A model generated the notes under the pieces. That model was given only the letters and a program-made list of their open reading frames with translations. It was not told the origin of the DNA and ran no database searches. Shown here piece after piece: positions 10,911 through 22,011 of a stretch of DNA of 45,667 nucleotides. The position numbers and the translations under genes were made by a program. Every line of letters starts with the position of its first letter. Position 1 is the first letter of the stretch. Source of the DNA: Porphyra umbilicalis (Eukaryota > Rhodophyta > Bangiophyceae > Bangiales > Bangiaceae); the NCBI GenBank assembly GCA_002049455.2, contig KV919221.1, positions 1-45,667 on the forward strand. Direction: 5' to 3'.

Positions 10911-11481
10911 CGCGCCCCCCCCCCCCCCCTGCCGCCGCCGCCGCCGCCGCCGCCCGCTGCGCGCTCCGCACCCGGTCCAGCCGCCGCTCCACGTAATCCC
11001 ACACGGTGTGCGGGTCGGGGCGCTCGAGGCGCCCCCGCGCGTTGCGGAGCGTCGGCTTGAGGGCCCACCGGTAGGCGACGGAGCCGTCGGCGGCAACGGC
11101 AAGGACCGCCGGCTCGGCCATGCCCCGCTCGTAGCGCCACGGGAGGCTGGTCGGCTTGGCCGCCACCGTAATGACGACCGTAAAGTCGTGGGCGGCGGCG
11201 AGTTCGGTCGCCAACTCGTGGCCCGCGTCGCCGAAAAAGGCAACGTGGGGGGGGAGCTCCGCCGCCGCCGCTTCCGCGCACACCTCGGCTTTGCCTTGGG
11301 ATTGGGCCGAGACGAAGAGCAGCCGCGCGTCCGCCACCGCCAGGCGCTTGGCGACGGCGCGGACGGAGAACCAGCGGCGGATCCACCGGCGGCAAAAGTG
11401 GGACCACTCCCCGCGGTAAAAGACCATGATGACGGGGCGGCCGGCGGCGCGGCACGCGCGGTACTCCTCCAGGGCGCCCAT
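10911..11481 (-). CDS. Peroxiredoxin-like (AhpC/TSA-type thioredoxin fold) domain protein, N-terminal part
   Basis: From the ATG at 11481 (MGALEEYRACRAAGRP) the frame gives a thioredoxin-fold core: a first strand VIMVFYRGEW followed by the active-site helix SHFCRRW, then FVSAQSQGKAEVC, FFGDAGHELATEL, and the family-typical EPAVLAVAADGSVAYRWALKPTLRN plus DPHTVWDYVERRL near the end. This matches the AhpC/TSA-like family whose active site usually reads GxWCPxC. Here the first Cys, normally the peroxidatic one, is Ser and only the second Cys remains, so peroxidase activity is doubtful. The frame then runs into a C run of about 16 bp (about 10914-10930) and continues as low-complexity sequence in another frame. 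An upstream exon cannot be excluded because the frame is open to 11631. Confidence 0.75.
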
Positions 11482-14400
11482 CGTGGGGGCGCCCCAAACA
11501 ACAGGCGGATAGGGGGGGGGGTCGATGAGCGCGTCGAAACGTGATGGAGGGGGAGGGCGGAAGGGGAAAGGGTGTGGGGGGGGGGGAGGGGGGCACCAAA
11601 GCGAGCGTGTGGCCACCCTCACAGAAAACAATCACGGGGGAGGCGCGGCGCCGCTCCCCGCCGACCGGCCGCCGCCGTCGGCGCCGCGTCCGCAACCGCC
11701 CGACGGCGCACGCGCGGCGGTGGAGCAACCGCCACGGATGAATGCGGATGACGCAGAGCCCCCAGCGGCGGCAGCGGGGGGGGGGCGCCCGCCGCGTGGC
11801 AATGGCAACGGCGCCCGTCCGAGGCGCGTCGCCCGCGGCAGTGGCGCGCGGTGACCGCCCGCGCGGGGGGGGACGCGCCCCTGGCGGGAGCCCGGCGGCG
11901 GGGTGCGCGTAGGAAACAACCTCAAACGGGTGTGTCGTGTCGGTCCGCCGGCGGCCCCCCCGCGCCGTCGCCAGCAACGCCCCCCCCCCCCACCCGGTGG
12001 TGGTGGCGTCGGCAAGCCCAGCGCTCTGAATAGCACAGCTATCTATTCGCGTCCCGGTCCGCGCCTCGCGCCGAGGAGGTGTGTACGCGTCGGCGGCGTG
12101 CGTTGGGCTGTCGAGGCACCCGCCGGCGGGGCGGGGCGCCGCCGCCGCCCCCCAGCTGGGGGGTGCCGCCGTCTGATGGAGGGCGGCCCCCCCCCGGGGG
12201 GGTTGAAAGGGAGGGACGGGCGACGCGTGTCGACGACGATACTGTACCGCGGAGGGGGGTGGACCGCCGCAGCACCGGGACGGTCGGCGCCCCCAGAGCG
12301 GCGCGGCGGCGGCGGCGCCACGGCGCGTGAAAAAACAGTGGGTGGCCGGGGCGCGCAGACGAGGCAGCCCGCGGATTGTCAGGGCGTGCGCGGGGGACCC
12401 CCCGCCCGTGGGGCTGTCGGCTCGCGGGGCGCCCCGCCCGGGGGCGGGGGCCACCACAAGACCGCGCCGCGCGCATCACAAACGGCAGTGGCGCGGCGGC
12501 GGCCGGCACAGCGGCGGCGGCCGGCGGCCGGCGCATGGTGAAACGCCCAGAGGTGGTGGATGGACAGTGCCGTCGACACTGGGAAAACAGTCGGCCCCGT
12601 CGGTCGTGTCGTCAGCAGACGATCATTGACCCGGGGGGTGGTGGTCGATGGGGGGCGCCACGCGGCCACCGCCCAGTCCCGCTGCCGCTGCGGATCGAGG
12701 AGCGGCCTATGTCGCGCGGGTCACCCCTCGGCCGCGCCTGACACGATGTCGGCAGCACGCGCGCGGCCAAAACGTCCGACGTGTTGGCCGAGTCGGGCGG
12801 TGGGCTGGGGGCGGGGCGAGCGCGGGGAGCCCACCCCGTCACCCGTCGCGCGGGATCAGAGGCCGACGGCCATTCGTGCGACGGGCGGTGCGCCAGAGGA
12901 TGGGCGCGCGGCCTGCGCGTGCGGTACGTAGCCGCTATGAGCGGACGGCGGCTCGTGCCGCGGCTCGTGCAGATCTGCTTCACGCCCGTGCCACGGGCGC
13001 GGAGCGTTGCAGGGGCAGACGTGGGGCGGCCGGGCAGGTGTGCCACGTTGAGCTTTGCGCGGCGGGGCAGAGGCTCACCCATCTGTACTTTGGAAAATGC
13101 AGCATCACTCTTTTTCGAGCCCCCCGAGAAGTCCACTGGGACTGGCAACGACACACAACCCGAAAGCGACACGAAAGCGTGCAGCCGCGCAGTGGTGACA
13201 AACCGGTGGTGGGACACACACGAAATTTGGCGATATGGAAAGGCAAGAGCGACTTGCGGAGATTCCGGAGCACGCCAATAACCACACATACGGACATGGT
13301 TTGGTGGAGCCTCTGGCGGGTTGCAGTTCATGAGTCGACCCACGGCATGTCACCACAGAGTATCTTCTCAACGAGAGATATCCTGACAGTACAGAACAGC
13401 CAATCAACGCTTTGTCTCAAACTGGCGATGGCCAATGAGGACTGGAGATGTTCCTTCTGACGTCGCGCCATGCCCACACCTGGACCAGCATGGTGGGAGA
13501 GCGTTCTGTTCTTGTCGCCTTGCCGATGGTCGATTGTTCCCGCACACAACAGGCCGCCCACAAACAGTCTGTCACCTCCACATGCCTTTGTGGACGAGCG
13601 CTACGCCTGTTCCACACGGTTCTGTGAAGCGCAGTTTCGGTCCGTCTGGATGACCAGACTCCACGCAGCTCTTCATCTCATCGAGACGCTTCTGCCGTAT
13701 CAAAAACCCTCCCCTTCATGACCGAAAAGAATAGCGACAAAGGTTTTTGGAACATATATTCGTGTGTGACCCCGCACAGGCCGATTTCAGAACCTGATGT
13801 GGAAATACACAAGGCCCAAAATGGCAATTTTGTCCCAGACCCGCCCGTTTGCCCTGTGGAGCAAGGGCGAGGCGGCGCAGCTAACGTACCGCCGTCAGTC
13901 GCGAAGTGTGCGCCGCTGCGCCTGACGCTCGCCTTCCTTCCTGTTGTCCTCACGCTCGCCTTCCTTCCCGTCGTCAGCACAGCAGACCGCCGCAAGCAGC
14001 CGACGCGCACCCCCCCGAGGCCACCGCGTCTGCACTCCCGCCCGGGCGTGGCGCGGCAGGGGCCCCGCGGCGACCGAGAGGGGGCGCCGCAGGCACCGCC
14101 CGTGCCCCCGCCGCCCCGCCATGGCGGCGGCGCAGTGCTTCTTCATATCGGTGAAACCACTATTTATTCTGTGCGCTTGGCGACGTTGCTCACGGAGCTG
14201 TCTGGGCTCATGCTTGTGGGGAGGAGTGGAGCGGCCAGAGCCATCGCCCTGAGCCGGCTGCGGCAGCGTGGGTGTTCTTGCCTCTTGAGGAATCACACAC
14301 GCTACTTGGCGTGCGCCTGCGATTGGGTGAGGGCGTCAGCAAAACCAGAGATCGCATGTTGCAGCTGAGCAAACGAGGGAGGCACAAAAAAAAAAGAAAG

Positions 14401-14503
14401 CAAGACAGACAAGAGAACAAACACTGGGTCGACAACAAGCAGATGGGCACCAAACAATGCGCAAGGGGGCAGACACAAACCTCGGGCGCCCCCACGACCA
14501 GAC
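11482..14503. other. Intergenic region without recognisable gene
   Basis: 11482-12560 is GC-rich and low-complexity. 12560-13880 is more balanced and contains several medium ORFs on both strands with no known domain. 13880-14503 includes the downstream side of the DnaJ-like gene; its transcript would run into this area from the right. No tRNA, rRNA or transposon ends were recognised. Confidence 0.45.
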
Positions 14504-17489
14504 TCACCCGACGGGCGCCGTCGGCCGACTGGACCGCTTGTACGCGTCGTCCCCCCCCCCCCCCGCTCGTACGGCGGCGGCGACGGCGGTCGTTGCCGCC
14601 CCGCCTCCTCCTCCTCCCGGCTGCCCCGCCGAGGCCGCGGCGGCGACGCTGCCCCGTGCCCCCCCCGACCCCCCCCGACGACGACGCGGCGGCGGCGCCC
14701 CGCCGCCGCCGCTGCTGCCCCGCGCTGACGGTCACCGACGCCTCACTGCCGGCCATGAGGATTTTGCCAAACACCTTGAGGCCCCGCGCGCGCTCGGCGA
14801 GCAGCGCGTCCCGCGCCGGCGGCGCCATGGGCGCCAAGTCGTCCCCCGCGAGCACCGTGTCGGCGACCGCGTCGAGGGTGTCTTGGATGTCAATGACGGA
14901 CATTTTCCAAAACAGCTCCACCGCCTTTTCCGTCATGGAACACGCAATGCGGTGCGCCTCCGCCGACGTGATGGCGCGCCCGGACTTGTTGAGCTCCGCG
15001 ACGCGGTCGTGTAAGCGCCGCTGGGAGTGGAGCACCCGCGACGCGGCCGACGTCGCCCGCACCTGCGAGTTGAGCTTGTGCGTTGAGTAGCTGACGGCCT
15101 TCCACAAGCCCGGCAGGCCGAGGAGGCTCGACTTGCCGAGCGCAATGTTGGCCTTGCGCGCATACACGTAGCCGATCACGTGGAGGAGGGCGGACCCAAA
15201 GTTGGCCGCCGACAGCCGGTGCGCCTCCCCCACCGCCCACGAGCGAAAGGCGTCTGCGTCCCCGCCCGTCCACGGCTGCAGCGCGCCGACGAGGACGGCG
15301 GCGAGGCGCCCGACGCGCTGCCGCTGCAGGCGCGTCATGGTCAACTCCGACGGCGCGTTGCCCGCATCGTCCACGTGGGTGGCGAGCGACGCGAGCTGCA
15401 ACTCCCCAATGAGGTGCGTGAATTGGTCCGACCCGAAGACCATGGCAAAGAGCGTCGACGGGTCGACAGCCTCAAAGGCCGACGCGGACAAGCCCGACCG
15501 CCCCGCCCGGTCGTACGTGGCGCGCGACTGCTCGTTGGAGAGCACCTGGTAGGCGTCGCCGAGGGCTTGGAACTTGGCCGTCGCCTCGGGGTCGTTGGGG
15601 TGCCGGTCCGGGTGGCACTCTTTGGCGCGGAGGTAGTAGGCTTTTTTGATGACCGCCCCGTTGGCCGTCGGCTCCACGCCGAGCACGTCGTACAGCTCCG
15701 TCTCGAGCACCGCCCGCGGCGGCGGCGCGTCAACGCCGCGCGATCGCGGGGGCGTCGCCCCGTCGGACGGCCGCGACGCGTACGTAAAGCCGTCGGTGCT
15801 GCCGGGCCGCGCGGCGTCGCCCGCGGCGCTGCCCTCCCCGTCTGAGCTCCCCGTGTCGACGCGCCCGCCGCCGCCCGCCGACGGTGGCGGCGCGCCGCCC
15901 GCCGCAGCAGGCGCGCCGTCCCCCCACCCGCGGCTGCCGGTACTGCCCCCGACGCTGTCGCTCCCCGCCGAGCTGCCCGCCGCGCTGCCCGCCGCGGGGC
16001 CCCGCGCCTGCTGCCGCCGGCTCCGTGGCGGACGCCCGCCACTCGCGGTGCGCGGCAGACCCGGGGGGCCGCCGCCGCCCCCCGCCGTCGCTGCCATCGC
16101 CGCAGCCGTGGCGGTGGCGCCCGCAGCGGCGTCAGACGGCGCCGGCGCAAACCGCCCAAACGACGACGACGCCGTCTCGGTCGTCGACGAGGGCGCGTCG
16201 AGGTCGTGGTCGGAATCCCAGCCGCCCGCCTCCCCGTCGCGCCCGAGGCCCATCGCGTCGGCGGCGGGGGAGACGGGCGACGCGGGGCGCGCCGGTACCG
16301 CCGCCGCCGGTGCCGCCGCCGCCGCCGCGCCGCCGCGTCTTCTCGACGCGCCGCCCTTGGCGGCGGGCGCCGCCACGCCCGCGGCGGCCACCCCCGGCGC
16401 CGCCCGCAGCCCCGTGGGGGACCCGTCGACGCCCCCCTCCCCCCCCTCCTCGTCCGGCTCATAGTCCGTCTCCTCCCCCTCGTCCTCAATGACGCGCTCC
16501 GCCTCGCGGATGCCCTCAATGAGGTCCCCGTCGCCCGGGGCCCACCGCAGCCCGCGCGCAAAAACGTCCCGCGCCTTGGCCGGGCGGCCGTCCTCAAAGT
16601 AGGCCGCGCCGAGGCGGAACCACGCCTTGGGCCAATGCGGCTCGGCGCCGACGCACGCCTCCGCATCGTCGACGGCGTATTGAAACATGAGCGCGTCGTC
16701 CGTGGCAATCGCCTTGCGCAAGTGCGCGGCGGAGCGGTTGGAGAGCGCCCGCCGGTCGGGCGCCGACCGCACCCGCCGCGCCGCCATAATCGCGGCCGTG
16801 TACGACGCAATGGCGCCGTCCCAGTCGCCCCGCGCAAACGACGCGTTGCCCGCGAGGCGCGCCGCGTCGCCCGGAAAGTGCTGCTCCGAGTAGGCAATGG
16901 ACGGGCGGGGTCCGTCAGACCCGCCCCCGCCGCCGCCGGTGCTGCCACCCCCGTCGCTGCTCGCCGCCGAGCCGCTCCCCGTCGAGCCGCCACTCGCGTC
17001 ACGGCGGCGGCCGCCACTCCGCCGCCCCCCGCCGCCGCCGACCACCACCCCCGCCTCGGCGGCGGCGCGGAAGAGGTCTGGGTCCCCCGGGCACGCCACG
17101 CAGCCCCGCTCCAACGCCGCCACCGCATCGTCTGCCCGCCCCGCCGCGACGAGCGCCGTGTACAGGCGGTGCCAGCTCTTTGGCCACCCCCCGTCCGTCT
17201 TGACGCACCGCGTCGCGTCGCGCACCGCGCGGGCGGCCGCCTCCACAGCCTCCCCGCGGGTCTCCCCGTCGGGCCGCCCGTCGGCGGCGAGGACGTCGGC
17301 GGCGGCGGAGAGGGTTTTGGCCTGCGCCATCCACGCGGCGCAGCGGTTGGAGAAGAGCCGCCGGTCGGGCGGCGCGCCAGACGCCTCCCGCGCCTTGACG
17401 CCCGCCGTGTAGGCGGTGAGGGCGGCGGGCCAGTCAGCCTGCTGGAAGGCCGCGTTGCCGGCCAGGCGGTGGGCCTCGGCCTCATCCAT
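14504..17489 (-). CDS. TPR-containing J-domain co-chaperone with DnaJ-X domain
   Basis: The start MDEAEAHRLAGNAAF (ATG at 17489) opens an Hsp70/Hsp90-clamp-like TPR block (about residues 1-150). A second TPR block, SEQHFPGDAARLAGNASFARGD onward, spans about residues 195-310. An acidic stretch (EDEGEETDYEPDEEGG) and a long Ser/Gly/Ala linker follow. The J domain (about 595-670) has ELYDVLGVEP, the Hsp70-stimulating HPD triad near residue 626, and FQALGDAYQVLSN. The next 250 residues match the DnaJ-X domain of CAJ1/plant DnaJ10-type proteins. Expected role: Hsp70 co-chaperone that recruits clients or partners through TPRs. The C-terminus is uncertain: a frame change of one base at the 14-C run (14551-14564) gives a tidy end, DDAYKRSSRPTAPVG then TGA (14504-14506), whereas the unshifted frame reads on through UTR-like sequence to 14208. 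Confidence 0.88.
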
Positions 17490-19330
17490 GGTCCAACGAC
17501 CGGGGCGGGGTGACCGCCCCGGCAAGGAAAAAAAAAAAAGGGGAACGGGGGGGTGGGGGAACGGAAGGTGGTCGTGGTAAGGGGGGGGCTCAGGCCAGGG
17601 AGACAAACAGTCGACGGCTCCAAAGGCAGCCGGAACGGTCGCAGGTGCAGCGCCGCTCCTGTGTGGACGGCGGAAGGAGCCGCCCCACTCACGACGGCGT
17701 CAGCCCCGGTCGCCACACCGTCTGCCGGCGGCCAAAACCACCAGGCGGTGGGGTGAGCCCCGGCCGTTGGTCCACCCACGTAATGCGGGGCAGCGCGACG
17801 CGGACACGCACCCGCCGCGGCCCGCCCGCCCGTCTGCCCGCTAGTGGCCCGGCGATTACACAGCGGCCGCGCGGTGCCCACCGTCCCGGCGGCGGCCGCC
17901 GCGGGCGCCGCCCGACAATAGATCCGCCGCGGCGGCAACGACACCCCCCGCGCCCGCCGCGTCTGCCAGACGCCGCCCCAGGCAGGCCACCTCTGCGCGC
18001 GCGAGGGGTGTGTCCCAGCGCGCTCACAGAAAACAAAAAAGGTAACGCTCGCGACGAGCCCCAGCTGGGGGGATGGGGCGGGAAAGGGAGCCCCACGCAC
18101 GGCGCGCACCCGCGCGCGGCGGACGCAACAGCGGTCGGGGGCACGCGACCGCGCCGCTCGAGCCCCCCGCGATGGGCGAGCGCAGGGACAACAGCCGCCG
18201 CCCGCCGCGGCTGCCGCGTGCCGCGCTACCCCGCCCGCCGCGCTGGCGGGGCCCACGTGGCACAAAGAACACCCGGCCGCCTGGTCGCCGGCGGCGACCC
18301 GGTGCGTGCCGCCGTTGACGCGAGTCGGTCAGGAGGCAGGCCGCAGGGGAGTGGGGGGGGGGGGGGGGGATGAGAGCCGGCGGTTGTCGGTGCGCACCTG
18401 GGCAGGTGGGAGTAAAGACAAGCAACAAAAAGGAAACGGGCCACGCCCGCGTGGACCCCGCACCCCCACCCGCCTCGCCCTGTCAACACGGTGGCGGGGG
18501 GCGGCCCGAGGCGTCCCCACGGCGGCCACGTTCCCCGCCGCCGCCCGGCCGCCCGTCACCCCGCCCGCCCGCGTGGCACGCGGTGGCGGTGGCGCCGCGC
18601 GGCCACCCCCCACCCCCACCGCCGCCCCACCGCCGCCCCGCCGCCGTGCCACGCCCGCGCCGCCGGCCGCGCGCCGCCGTCGGGGGCCCCCCCCCGCGCG
18701 CCCGTCCCAGCGACGCACGCGGCCGGTACGGGCGCGGCGGGGCCCCGCGGACCGCCGCCCGGTCGGCGGCGGCAACGCACGGTGCCGCGCGCCGCACCAC
18801 GGTCGCGGGAGCGCGCGCGGGGGTCGGCGGAGGGAGGCGGCGGGCACCAACCCCGCGCGGTGCGGTGGGGGGACCGCCCGCACCCAACCGGCGGAGCGGC
18901 AAGGGCGATGCGCGCACAAATGGGGGCGGCCGAGGGGGGGGGGGGGGTGCGGCGCGCCGCGTGGCCGCGACGCGGCACGCGCTTGGGGTCGCACCCCACG
19001 CGCGGGGACAAGGGTGGGCGGTTCCGTCGCGCCAAGCGCAAGCGCCTGCTGCTGTAGCGCCTGGCTCGGGCGAGAGGGGGCGGTCCCTGCGACGGCGCGC
19101 CCACACTGTGGCGGCTCTGTAGAGGGGGCTCCCATCCAGTGGCTGAGAGTGCGGGTCGAGGTACAGCCACAGCACCGTCAGCTCTCTGCGGTGGCGGCCT
19201 GACCCGCTGTAGGCCGGCAGTGGGCCTCTGCTGGCAGCGTTTCAGGTCCTCACTGCGCGTGGACCAGCAGTGTGTTGGGTTGGCCAGTAAAAAAAAGAAA
19301 GTTCGCACCGCCGAAATTGAAGACGCTAAA
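17490..19330. other. GC-rich intergenic region
   Basis: This stretch holds C/G homopolymers (for example 18354-18369 and 18936-18948) and overlapping Arg/Pro/Ala-rich open frames on all strands. None shows a domain or a plausible end. It contains the promoter side of the TPR-J gene, but no core element was recognised. Confidence 0.45.
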
Positions 19331-19364
19331 CTGAAAACGCGTTCGCGGAAATACCCTGGACTTG
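19331..19364 (+). repeat. Dispersed repeat, CTGAAA(a/g)CGCGTTCGCG family, copy A
   Basis: The string CTGAAAACGCGTTCGCGGAA followed by ATACCCTGGACTTG recurs with few changes at 28288-28321 and 30124-30157. A palindromic GCGTTCGCG-like centre is followed by CCCTGGACTT in all three. It is a short interspersed repeat; element ends are not defined. Confidence 0.65.
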
Positions 19365-20377
19365 TTTACAACGTGCGAAGCAGCCGCCGACGACCAGCCC
19401 ACGCGAACCACCCCCCTCGCGCGGCCGCGCATCCTCGGCAAACAAGCCACCGCCAACAAGCACCGCCGCCGCCGCCGCCCACGCCGCCGCCGTCACCGCC
19501 GCGCCTCCCCCCCCAGAGACAAGCAGACGAATATCCCCGCACCTCCAGACGTGCACACCGCCGCCGGCCTACCGTCGCACCCGTCCCGGTCGCCACGGCC
19601 GCGGCAGTTGGGCGCCGCCGCCGCTGCCGCAGGCAGGCCGCCGTCAAACTCCGCGCCGCCGTCCGCCGCCGGCGCGTCGGCGGCGGTGCGCACGCCCGCT
19701 AGCGGCGGCAGCGGCAACGGTGGGGCCAGGACCACAGCCCGCCGCCGCCGCCGCCGCCGTCGCAGCCACCACCCGTCGCAGTCGCGGCGATGGCGGGCGC
19801 GACAGCGGCGGCAGCCGCGGCAGGGGAGGCGGCGGTGGCGCTGCCGGCGCCCTTCCCCGCTCCCAACGGCGGCGGAGCTCGTCCCCCATCAGACAGTGGC
19901 GGGGGCGAGGAGTGGGGGGGCACCGCAACGGGCGGGGCCCCCGTCAACGCTGCCGCCGCGTCGGCGCGGGGGCGGCGGCGCCTCGGACCATGCCACATCG
20001 CGCGTGACGGGCGGTGCGGCCGCCGGCGGGGACACCCACACGCGCGCGCGGGGGGGTGGGTGGGGCTGGTCGCCTCGTCGGCGCGGCGGCCGACCGCGCC
20101 CCGGCTGTGTTGGTCGCGGGCGGTCGCGTACGGACGCGCGCGCGAGGGGTGTGTCGGGCGTGTGCGGCCGCCGCGGTGGTGACCCCGACGACAGCGGTGG
20201 TGCGGCCGTCGGCAGCTCCCGCCTGCCGTCCGAGAGCCCTCTCCTCCAGGACGATGGGTCGCGAGCGTCTGCTTGAAAATTCGAACAGAATGTGCCTTGG
20301 TTGTCCCGTGGAGCGCCATCGCCGGACTTAACCACAAAATACAGTCGACGCGTCTGACCAGATCGACGTTTCCGGGG
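19365..20377. other. GC-rich intergenic sequence
   Basis: CCG-triplet-rich sequence. Open frames on both strands are Ala/Arg/Pro-rich with no recognised domain. The final 100 bp before the hAT-type element is of more balanced composition. Confidence 0.4.
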
Positions 20378-20385
20378 GTCTGAAC
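20378..20385 (+). repeat. Target-site duplication, left (GTCTGAAC)
   Basis: This 8-bp sequence is identical to 20925-20932 on the other side of the element, the length expected of hAT transposase. Confidence 0.9.
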
Positions 20386-20924
20386 CAGGCCTCACCAAGA
20401 GTATTTCGTCAAGGGTATCACCCGAGTATTTTTTTCGGGTATATACTCGTACCCGTGAGATATTTCGACGCGTCGCCCATACTCATACTCGCGAATGGGA
20501 CGTGGCCAGATACTCGCAACATCGAATGACCAAGGGTATCCGAGAGTACTACTCGTATTTTCAATTCTGCAGAAGCCGATACCCTTGACAGCGTCCCGCA
20601 GTGCGGCGCCGTCACCACGTGAGCCGCCTGACAAATAAGTACGTCACGAAATCTAAAATATACGTCCCGAAATCAACAGCTAACTGCAGGATCTGGAATT
20701 TAGTTCCAGCGAAAGGTATACGCATGCCCGCGCGAGTATCAAAATTGGATACTGACAGCCCATAATGTCGCGGGTATATACCCTTGATACCCGCTCTGTC
20801 AGGTTTTGGAGATACTCATACTCGAACGGCTGAAAGTCCTTCGCACTGTCAGCAAATACTCAGAGGCTGGATCAGAGCCGAATACCGTACTCGTGGCCAA
20901 ATCTGATACCCTTGGTGGGGCCTG
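20386..20924. mobile_element. hAT-type MITE (non-autonomous DNA transposon), 539 bp
   Basis: The terminal inverted repeats read CAGGCC(T/C)CACCAAG(A/G)GTAT at both ends (left 20386-20404, right 20906-20924), with perfect 8-bp flanking duplications GTCTGAAC. TIRs starting CAG plus an 8-bp duplication are the signature of the hAT superfamily. The interior is far less GC-rich than its surroundings, has no transposase frame, and carries about ten GAGTAT/ATACTC and about eight GGGTAT/ATACCC motifs on both strands, resembling the subterminal repeats bound by hAT transposases. The identical duplications and nearly intact ends suggest a fairly recent insertion. Confidence 0.93.
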
Positions 20925-20932
20925 GTCTGAAC
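20925..20932 (+). repeat. Target-site duplication, right (GTCTGAAC)
   Basis: Perfect 8-bp match to 20378-20385. Confidence 0.9.
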
Positions 20933-21141
20933 GCACCACCCTCATTCTGAGGCAACTGACCCGGACATCCTACGAAAAGCGACGTACGGCGTCCGTATGA
21001 CCGCGGCTGACATGCTACAAACGAGAAAAGCTACAGAAAGTGCTGGACGCATGTTGCGCACCGAACCATGCCCAAAGGACCCGCAGCAGTGATCGATACA
21101 CTGCGTACCGCCCGAAAAGGTGTGCACACCGGGCCAACCGC

Positions 21142-21235
21142 AAGTACTCCCGCGCGTGCACTGGAGAAAAAAAAAAGTTATGTGTGTGAACCCATGCGCA
21201 TGTTGATAAGTACCCTAGACTAAAGTCCAGGGAAA
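21142..21235 (+). repeat. Dispersed repeat (AAGTACTCCCGC...AAAGTCCAGGGAA), copy 1
   Basis: This stretch aligns with 30035-30125: AAGTACTCCCGC, then CGTGCACTGGA, an A-rich spacer, then ACCCT(a/g)(g/t)(a/c)CTAAAGTCCAGGGAA. The last part is an imperfect palindrome (CCCTAGACTAAAGTCCAGGG). The middle is more diverged than the two ends. Confidence 0.7.
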
Positions 21236-21493
21236 TGACGTTCTGAGAAGTGGCAGCCAGAAGAAGTGGCACGCCTCGGATATTGACGACGGTCTTGTCT
21301 GGACGATTCTTGGCTCGTGCGTGAATGACGACGCTTACGCACGTACAGGTACGGAACGCGTTCGCACTTCACCTCCACGACCTTCGCGTACACATTGTTT
21401 CTTCGAGTGGTCCTGCGGTGCTTGGTTCTCGTCTCAAATCCACCGTCCTTGTTCTTCTGTTGTCGGAGTGCTACACGTTCGCGCTCGCCCACG

Positions 21494-22011
21494 ATGGTAT
21501 GTTGTGCGCAGCGCGAGGGCAAGCTTGGTCTCGAGCGCACAGCGCTACAACGTCAACTGCACTGACGGACGGGTTGGCCTCGGATACCCCCAGCATGCAA
21601 GCCCTGTGGACACATGGCTTGTCTTTCGTGCTGGTGCCGTACCGTATGGTGTCTGACACGCTATCTTTGTCATGCCGTTCTGTGCGTTGCCCCGCGTTTC
21701 CCCCCTTTTGCGGTTTCTTTCATCACTTGCGCGCGTCACTTGCACCAACCGCACGTCAGACGGTCTATGATGAGGTGGAAATTGAGGACATGGAGTGGAA
21801 TGTGGAACTCAATGCCTTCACCTGGTCCTGCCCCTGCGGCGACATCTTCCGCCTGACGGTGGCGGAGATGCGGGCTGGGGAGGAGATTGCCACCTGCCCG
21901 AGCTGCACTCTCATCCTGCGCGTCATTTACGACGATGGGGATATCCCAGAGGAGGTCGAGGCGGGCGGGGGGGTGCCGCCGACGCCGCCGGCCGTGGGGG
22001 TGGTTGCCTGA
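21494..22011 (+). CDS. DPH3 (KTI11), CSL-type zinc protein for diphthamide synthesis and Elongator
   Basis: Exon 1 is the ATG alone (21494-21496). A 263-nt intron follows (GTATGT...CGTCAG, 21497-21759), then exon 2 (21760-22011), giving 84 residues beginning MTVYDEVEIEDMEWN. DPH3 is the small electron-carrying zinc/iron protein that supports the radical step of diphthamide formation on elongation factor 2 and works with Elongator in wobble-uridine modification. Zinc ligands Cys25, Cys27, Cys47 and Cys50 are present in CPCGD and CPSCTL; the CSL signature is CTL here. Length and domain coverage are those of the family, apart from a Gly/Pro-rich tail after residue 62. The start is chosen because family members begin M-x-VYDEV and the splice sites are excellent. 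Reading upstream without the intron gives a frame open from 21325 with no DPH3 resemblance before the splice point. Confidence 0.92.
21497..21759 (+). other. Intron directly after the DPH3 start codon
   Basis: The donor is GTATGT immediately following ATG; the acceptor CACGTCAG immediately precedes ACG GTC TAT (Thr2-Val3-Tyr4). Phase 0, 263 nt. Confidence 0.82.

Noticed and set aside
7154..12457. Many overlapping open frames longer than 300 codons on both strands
   Set aside because: In DNA this rich in GC triplets stops are rare in all six frames; poly-Ala on one strand reads poly-Arg/Pro/Gly on others. Only frames with ordinary islands or family motifs were kept.
12612..13343. 243-codon minus-strand ORF in a balanced-composition stretch
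   Set aside because: Composition shifts midway, no recognised motif, and competing frames of similar length overlap it.
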